Translations under genes and position numbers: made by a program | From: Myroides sp. N17-2 | GTDB lineage: Bacteria; Bacteroidota; Bacteroidia; Flavobacteriales; Flavobacteriaceae | Reading direction: 5' to 3' | DNA length: 64,000 nt | Assembly (NCBI RefSeq): GCF_002286775.1 | Contig: NZ_NSGJ01000017.1 | Location: 1-64,000 of the forward strand | Part shown: positions 59,237-64,000 of the stretch, in pieces | Layout of the letters: the number at the start of each line of letters is the position of its first letter | Position numbering within the stretch: the first letter of the stretch is position 1 | The notes under the pieces: generated by a model | Seen by the model: the letters and a program-made list of their open reading frames with translations, nothing else | The model's database searches: none | What the model was told of the DNA's origin: nothing

Positions 59237-59280
59237 AAATATACTGAAACACAAAGACCACTAACTATTAGACAACCATA

Positions 59281-60339
59281 ATGAAAGATAACTTATCACA
59301 ACAGGCTATAGCTTTATTAGAGCAGTTAATAGCTACTCCATCATTTAGTAAGGAAGAACACCTTACATCTGATCTTATTTCTAATTTCTTAGAGAAGCAT
59401 GGAGTATCTATACACCGAGAACTTTTTAATGTTTGGGCTTTTAATAAACACTATGATCCGAGTAAGCCGACTATTCTATTAAACTCTCACCACGATACAG
59501 TGAGACCGAATAAAGATTATACTCGTGACCCTTTTAAACCTGAGGTGATAGATGGAAAATTATATGGATTAGGAAGTAATGATGCAGGTGGATGCTTAGT
59601 ATCACTTATCGCTACATTTCTTTACTTCTACGAGCAAGAAGGATTAAAATATAACTTCTGTATCGCTGCAACTGCAGAAGAGGAGATATCAGGTAATAAT
59701 GGTTTAGAATATGTAATCCCTAAGTTAGGAGAATTAGAGTTCGCTATAGTAGGAGAACCTACCCTAATGGACTTAGCGGTAGCAGAGAGAGGATTAATGG
59801 TACTTGACTGCGTGGCTAAAGGGCGTTCTGGACATGCAGCGCGTAATGAAGGAGATAACGCAATATTCAAAGCGATAAAAGATATAGCATGGTTTAATAG
59901 CTATCAGTTTCCTAAGGTGTCTGAGGAGTTTGGACCAATCAAGATGAGTGTGACGATGATTAATGCAGGTACACAGCATAACGTAGTTCCATCTACATGT
60001 GACTTCGTGGTGGATGTACGTGTGACAGATGCTTATACGAATGAAGAGGTGTTAGATATGATAAGACAGCATGTAGACTGTGATGTCAATGCGCGTTCTA
60101 CTCGATTAAAACCATCTTCGATAGCAAAGGATCATCCGATCGTACAGGCAGGTATCGCATTAGGAAGAACTACTTATGGTTCGCCGACTACGAGTGACCA
60201 AGCTTTATTAAGTATTCCATCACTTAAGTGTGGACCTGGCGACTCTGCTCGCTCACATACAGCAGACGAGTTCGTCTATGTAAATGAGATCGAAGAGGGA
60301 ATAGCCTTGTATATAGAGATGTTAAAACAAATCGTGTAG
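59281..60339 (+). CDS. argE: N-acylcitrulline deacylase (ArgE, M20 family)
   Basis: A 352-aa M20 metallopeptidase. Zinc-site motifs: TILLNSHHDTVRPNKDYT (H and D), LYGLGSNDAGGCLVSLIATF, FCIAATAEEEISGNNGLE (general base Glu-Glu), and DQALLSIPSLKCGPGDSARS, HTADEFVYVNEIEEGI at the C-terminus. Since carbamoylation comes before deacylation here, it should release citrulline from N-succinylcitrulline. Intergenic gap before it is 44 bases, the largest in the operon. Confidence 0.9.
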   Translation: MKDNLSQQAIALLEQLIATPSFSKEEHLTSDLISNFLEKHGVSIHRELFNVWAFNKHYDPSKPTILLNSHHDTVRPNKDYTRDPFKPEVIDGKLYGLGSNDAGGCLVSLIATFLYFYEQEGLKYNFCIAATAEEEISGNNGLEYVIPKLGELEFAIVGEPTLMDLAVAERGLMVLDCVAKGRSGHAARNEGDNAIFKAIKDIAWFNSYQFPKVSEEFGPIKMSVTMINAGTQHNVVPSTCDFVVDVRVTDAYTNEEVLDMIRQHVDCDVNARSTRLKPSSIAKDHPIVQAGIALGRTTYGSPTTSDQALLSIPSLKCGPGDSARSHTADEFVYVNEIEEGIALYIEMLKQIV

Positions 60340-60342
60340 CAA

Positions 60343-61674
60343 ATGAAATTATGGCAAAAGAATACTACTGTAGATAGTTCTGTAGACACTTTCACAGTAG
60401 GACAAGATAGAGTGTTAGATATGAACCTTGCGGCATTTGACGTTATGGGGTCACTGGCACATACACAGATGTTAGAAAGCATAGGACTACTTGAATCAGA
60501 AGATTTAGTAGTGATCCAAAAAGAATTAAAACAAATATACCAAGAGATCTTAGCAGGTCAATTCACGATAGAGGATGATGTAGAAGATATTCATTCACAG
60601 GTAGAGTTGTTGTTGACTAGAAGGATAGGTGACGCTGGTAAAAAGATACATTCAGGACGTTCAAGAAACGACCAAGTGTTAGTCGATCTAAAGCTTTATT
60701 TCCGCCATGAGATAGAAGAGATAGTGATCAAGACTAAAGAGGTGTTCGATACGCTACAGCAGTTGAGTAATCAGTATAAGGATGTCTTATTACCTGGGTA
60801 TACTCACCTGCAGATAGCGATGCCTTCTTCATTTGGATTGTGGTTTGGAGCATATGCAGAGAGTCTAGTAGATGATCTAGAGATGATGTTAGCGGCGTGG
60901 AAAGTAACGAATAAGAATCCTTTAGGATCTGCTGCAGGTTATGGTTCGTCATTCCCTTTAAACAGACAGATGACTACAGATCTATTAGGGTTCCAATCTA
61001 TGAACTATAATGTGGTCTATGCTCAGATGGGTAGAGGGAAGACAGAACGTATCTTAGCACAGGGACTAAGTTCTATAGCAGCTACTTTAGCGAAGTTCAC
61101 GATGGACGGCTGTCTATATATGAGTCAGAATATGGGCTTTATCAAATTCCCGGATCATTTGACTACAGGCTCGAGTATTATGCCTCATAAGAAGAATCCT
61201 GACGTATTAGAGCTAATTAGGTCAAGATGTAATAAGATACAAGCTTTGCCTAATGAAATAGCTTTAATGACTACTAATTTGCCTTCTGGATACCACAGAG
61301 ATCTTCAGTTGTTAAAAGAGAATTTATTTCCTGCTTTTACATCGTTAAAAGAGTGTTTAGATATCTTGAGACTGATGTTAGATAATATAGAGGTGAATAA
61401 AGAGATATTAAGCGATCCGAAATACGACTATTTGTTTAGTGTTGAGGTCGTGAATGAATATGTGCTAAAAGGGATGCCTTTTAGAGAAGCATATAAAGAG
61501 ATAGGACTGTCGATAGAGGCAGGTACTTATAAACCGTCAAAAGAGGTGAATCATACGCACGAAGGTAGTGTAGGTAACCTTATGAATGATGCAATCAAAG
61601 GAGAGTTTGACCGTGTATATGCGTCATTCAACTTTGACCAAGTAAATGAGAAACTAGTAAGTTTAGTGTTGTGA
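60343..61674 (+). CDS. argH: Argininosuccinate lyase
   Basis: A 443-aa fumarase-superfamily lyase splitting argininosuccinate into arginine and fumarate. Motifs: GDAGKKIHSGRSRNDQVLVD near residue 98, PGYTHLQIAMPSSFGLWFGA, and the catalytic loop TTGSSIMPHKKNPDVLELIR (Ser in GSSxMPxKxNP). Last gene of the operon. Starts 3 bases after argE. Confidence 0.96.
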   Translation: MKLWQKNTTVDSSVDTFTVGQDRVLDMNLAAFDVMGSLAHTQMLESIGLLESEDLVVIQKELKQIYQEILAGQFTIEDDVEDIHSQVELLLTRRIGDAGKKIHSGRSRNDQVLVDLKLYFRHEIEEIVIKTKEVFDTLQQLSNQYKDVLLPGYTHLQIAMPSSFGLWFGAYAESLVDDLEMMLAAWKVTNKNPLGSAAGYGSSFPLNRQMTTDLLGFQSMNYNVVYAQMGRGKTERILAQGLSSIAATLAKFTMDGCLYMSQNMGFIKFPDHLTTGSSIMPHKKNPDVLELIRSRCNKIQALPNEIALMTTNLPSGYHRDLQLLKENLFPAFTSLKECLDILRLMLDNIEVNKEILSDPKYDYLFSVEVVNEYVLKGMPFREAYKEIGLSIEAGTYKPSKEVNHTHEGSVGNLMNDAIKGEFDRVYASFNFDQVNEKLVSLVL

Positions 61675-61682
61675 TAGATTGA

Positions 61683-61715
61683 AAGAGGCTTTTCCACGCG
61701 GTGGGAGAGCCTCTT
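61683..61715 (+). terminator. Hairpin after argH
   Basis: Arms aagaggct (61683-61690) and agcctctt (61708-61715) plus inner ccac/gtgg, 3x3 internal loop. The T-run after it is weak, but it lies 8 bases after argH, so it probably ends the operon. Confidence 0.75.
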
Positions 61716-61753
61716 GCTATTTATTAATTTATCAATGTTAACTATAATTGATT

Positions 61754-61796
61754 AAGAGTTGTATGAAGTGATATACTTTGTGCAGCTCTTTTTTGT
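61754..61796 (+). terminator. Second terminator-like hairpin
   Basis: aagagttgt (61754-61762) pairs with gcagctctt (61782-61790) using two wobbles and is followed by six T and gtttt. It may reinforce termination of the arg operon or precede the next gene. Confidence 0.65.
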
Positions 61797-61834
61797 TTTA
61801 TTTAATTATCTTTAATGTTCTTAAAAAGAAGATA

Positions 61835-62398
61835 ATGAAGAGATTATTATGTTTATTATTTATCTGTGCGACATCTTTGGTATCCGCTCAGATTACAGAT
61901 ATTGCTGTAAATAAAGCTTCTTTTGAGAAGTCAGATTTTCCTTATAAAGGAGACAGGGTACTTCTAGTAGATCGAATAAATGGTTCTAAAGAAGAGAACA
62001 TATTTGTCTTCGCTAAGAATAAACGAGAAGAAGAGCAGGATATACTCTATATACAGCAATTCACTAAAGAGAATGATAAGTGGGAACTTAAGGTTAATAA
62101 AATAATAGCCGATGAGGGTATCGTCACTTCTGTGTATAATAACCGCAAGGCATTTAATGATGTAGAGAAAGATGGTTTAGTCGATGCGTTATTTATATAT
62201 ACGCGAAATAATAAGGGTGATATGGATAATCCTATTGAGATTATAGAGTTATTGTTTCACAAACATCAGTTGTATTGGGTATCTAGTACATCTAGTTCAG
62301 ACTTTACAGAAGATAAGTATAGTTCTAATTTTAGTACATTACCTAAGGCTGTTCAGGATTATGTATTAGACTATTGGAAGAAGTTGGATAAGAAATAG
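61835..62398 (+). CDS. Secreted protein of unknown function
   Basis: A 187-aa protein starting at the ATG at 61835, with signal peptide MKRLLCLLFICATSLVSAQ; a longer frame from 61778 adds 19 unlikely residues. The middle (ADEGIVTSVYNNRKAFNDVE, then KDGLVDALFIYTRNNKGDMD) resembles the D-x-D/K-D-G-x-x-D-A pattern of the secreted Bacteroidetes family known as M949_RS01915, which is only a resemblance. Ends QDYVLDYWKKLDKK. Monocistronic, followed by a hairpin. Confidence 0.65.
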   Translation: MKRLLCLLFICATSLVSAQITDIAVNKASFEKSDFPYKGDRVLLVDRINGSKEENIFVFAKNKREEEQDILYIQQFTKENDKWELKVNKIIADEGIVTSVYNNRKAFNDVEKDGLVDALFIYTRNNKGDMDNPIEIIELLFHKHQLYWVSSTSSSDFTEDKYSSNFSTLPKAVQDYVLDYWKKLDKK

Positions 62399-62404
62399 AA
62401 TAAT

Positions 62405-62445
62405 AAACCACCATTTGACCTTAGTTTAATAGTGGTTTGTTGTTT
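62405..62445 (+). terminator. Terminator after the secreted protein gene
   Basis: aaaccac (62405-62411) pairs with gtggttt (62432-62438), with att/aat pairing inside, then gttgtttt. Confidence 0.7.
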
Positions 62446-62483
62446 TAATCCTTTGGTAATGTATAGTTTATGATAGTTCTTGT

Positions 62484-62690
62484 CTATTGTTTAGGCTTGT
62501 CTTTCTTGATGTATAATTGATAGAAGAATATACCACCTACCAACACTAAAGGAATCAGAGGAGAGAAATCTTTAAAGGTCAATGTCTGTACAGCATTGTA
62601 CACCTTTATCATATCACTGATATGAATCCCGATAAAGAAGAGTGTGATTACTAATAGTATGAATACTATTTTCTTGTTTAATTGAATCAT
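62484..62690 (-). CDS. Small two-helix membrane protein
   Basis: A 68-aa protein with two hydrophobic helices (KIVFILLVITLFFIGIHIS and SPLIPLVLVGGIFFYQLYI) separated by DMIKVYNAVQTLTFKDF, and a lysine-rich end. No family recognised. Its ATG overlaps the stop of the lipoprotein gene upstream by 4 bases, which supports a real, coupled gene. Role unknown. Confidence 0.6.
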   Translation of the reverse strand: MIQLNKKIVFILLVITLFFIGIHISDMIKVYNAVQTLTFKDFSPLIPLVLVGGIFFYQLYIKKDKPKQ

Positions 62691-63469
62691 AATTGGTTGT
62701 TATTAGGGTTAAAAATTATTTTATAAATATCATTTAATATATATTGAGGGCAGTCTTTCTCTAATGTGAACTGATATACAGGCATATCAAAGTACTCTGT
62801 TTTTTCTGTTTCAGGGTCAGTATTAGCATCTCCAGTCTCCAGCTTAATCTTTTCTGAAAAAAAGTCGACAGATAAAAAGATATGTATTCCACTACCTCTA
62901 GAATAATCATCAAGTTGACTTAGATACAATTCTTTATCCTGATAAGAAAATTTATATTTAGTATTGCCACTTGCATACTCATTGTAAAGATGAATAACCA
63001 ATTGATGTTTCTCGATTGTTATTTCTTCGTTGTCATAATTAGATGCTTTAAAATACTTTGATGGCATCACTACTTTAGACATCTTATCTAACCTATAAGT
63101 ACCATCTGTTTGTTGTAATACTATTAACATAGGGCGCTCGTCATATAAGTGCGTCTTGTCAGTTAATACAATAGCGTAATCTTTAAGTCCATCATTGTTA
63201 AGGTCGCCTTTAGCCTCATGCTGAATTTCAAATGGTGTGCCTTTGGGAATAAAGTCAGTTATCGACTTTCCTGTTTCTGGGAAGGTGTAATCTATGGTCG
63301 TATATTCCTCAGTAGGCTCTTCTTCAGGCTCCTCAGAGTCTGTGTATAGTGGAGCCTCCTCGTATTGATCTACATTAGGATTGCTTTCTTCAATTGTTTT
63401 TTTGCAGGCAGATGTTGCTATTGCTAAGAATAGTGACAAACCTATGGAAGTAATATAACTCTTGTTCAT
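62687..63469 (-). CDS. Putative lipoprotein with calcium-loop-like repeat
   Basis: A 260-aa protein with lipoprotein signal (MNKSYITSIGLSLFLAIATS, then ACKKT), an acidic linker (EEAPLYTDSEEPEEEPTEEY), and a globular part containing GDLNNDGLKDYAIVLTDKTH, an EF-hand/FG-GAP-like D-x-N-x-D-G loop. It then matches its neighbour at 63509-64000 closely (LIVLQQTDGTYRLDKMSKV against LILLQQTDGTYKLDKVSKV), so the two are tandem paralogues. Function unknown. Confidence 0.72.
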   Translation of the reverse strand: MNKSYITSIGLSLFLAIATSACKKTIEESNPNVDQYEEAPLYTDSEEPEEEPTEEYTTIDYTFPETGKSITDFIPKGTPFEIQHEAKGDLNNDGLKDYAIVLTDKTHLYDERPMLIVLQQTDGTYRLDKMSKVVMPSKYFKASNYDNEEITIEKHQLVIHLYNEYASGNTKYKFSYQDKELYLSQLDDYSRGSGIHIFLSVDFFSEKIKLETGDANTDPETEKTEYFDMPVYQFTLEKDCPQYILNDIYKIIFNPNNNQL

Positions 63470-63508
63470 GTAGTGTATAGTATAAGATAAATTAATGTGT
63501 GGTTGATA

Positions 63509-64000
63509 TTAAAGTACTTCATAACCTTTTAATTCTTCCTTATAAGTTTCGTGTATCAGAATTTCTACATGTGTATTTTCAAAAGTGTGTTTAGACGGAG
63601 TTATGCTGATATTTATTCGCTTGTCTTCAGCATCTTCTACCATAAGATTAGAAACTACGCAGTTAATCTTTCCTTGTATAAAATCAATATCAACTGAAGC
63701 CGAAGCACCAGCTCCCCTCATAAATAGACCACCATTTATAAGATATAACTCATTATCTATATAAGTATAGGTATATGAGATATTATTGTTACCATTCATG
63801 GTAAATAAGAAAATTTTAAGTAGACCTTGTTCTATAGTTATACTTTCTGAATCATAGTATGGATATCTATTCTCTAAGAATTCAATAGGGATAGCTACTT
63901 TAGAGACTTTATCTAATTTATAAGTACCATCTGTTTGTTGTAATAGTATTAACATTGGGTATTCGTCATATAAGCGCGTTTTGTCAGTTAATACGATAAC
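63509..64000 (-). CDS. Partial paralogue of the neighbouring lipoprotein (cut by window edge)
   Basis: The frame stays open to 64000 (VIVLTDKTRLYDEYPMLILL) and matches the middle of the 62687-63469 protein (AIVLTDKTHLYDERPMLIVL), so an ATG at 63955 is not the true start; the N-terminal half lies outside the window. The visible 163 residues cover the globular C-terminal part and end EELKGYEVL. A 39-base gap separates it from the paralogue; probably one operon. Confidence 0.75.
   Translation of the reverse strand, partial: VIVLTDKTRLYDEYPMLILLQQTDGTYKLDKVSKVAIPIEFLENRYPYYDSESITIEQGLLKIFLFTMNGNNNISYTYTYIDNELYLINGGLFMRGAGASASVDIDFIQGKINCVVSNLMVEDAEDKRINISITPSKHTFENTHVEILIHETYKEELKGYEVL

Overview
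The window looks like a chromosomal segment of a low-GC Flavobacteriaceae bacterium, in the Myroides/Flavobacterium range. The evidence is the AT-rich sequence, A-rich leaders in place of Shine-Dalgarno sites, TAnnTTTG-type -7 promoter elements, and families typical of this group (DUF6266, DUF6341, DUF6427, DUF4254, GIN/DUF2807, the purD-DUF6341-DUF6427-upp order, a fused arg cluster with ArgF'). The genus is inferred from family memory, not from a search.

Layout. 1-12.7 kb is mostly housekeeping: gltX, a lipoprotein, a DUF6266 gene, an SPFH protein, a YtxH/holin-like/small-protein stress operon, glnS, folB, tRNA-Cys, a LysE exporter, and rnr with a GIN-domain gene. 13-14.5 kb has two MORN_2/YwqK proteins next to a MITE-like repeat whose shortened copy lies at 2.4 kb. 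14.9-21 kb has an acyl-CoA synthetase, rpiB, a DUF6934-like protein with a small partner gene whose tandem copy is decayed, and an exported flavodoxin-RidA fusion divergent from an AraC regulator. 21.2-28 kb is an accessory block: DUF6266-like, lipoprotein, Sel1-like, SUKH, a 23-unit MORN_2 protein, then a two-gene ATPase plus PD-(D/E)xK-like operon that looks like an undescribed defence module. 28-35.3 kb is core again (DUF1294, tex, tatA, M23 peptidase, GH3, DUF6909), with a sigma-54-type promoter and terminator that bracket a gene-free stretch (candidate sRNA) after tex.

35.4-46.9 kb is one plus-strand O-antigen/capsule operon of tightly spaced genes: rfbC, a shortened rfbD, acetyltransferase, flippase, asparagine-synthase-like amidotransferase, GT4, two polymerase/ligase-type membrane proteins, GT26, UDP-xylose-synthase-like and the priming glycosylphosphotransferase. 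47-52.6 kb is purD, DUF6341, DUF6427, upp, DUF4254, GT9 and apt. 52.6-53.4 kb is gene-poor: an 11-bp tandem repeat with a long hairpin, then a short ORF ending in Arg-rich codons that looks like an attenuation leader. 53.4-61.7 kb is the complete arginine operon (GNAT, argG, argC, argD, argF', argB, argE, argH). Residue 90 of ArgF' is Ala, which predicts succinylated rather than acetylated intermediates. 61.8-64 kb has secreted/lipoprotein genes, including two tandem paralogues, the last cut by the window edge.

Most promising for new biology: the ATPase/nuclease pair (26341-28009), the arginine leader peptide (53157-53264), the sigma-54 sRNA candidate (30539-30685), the MITE-like pair, and the DUF6934/small-partner module with its duplicated, decayed partner.
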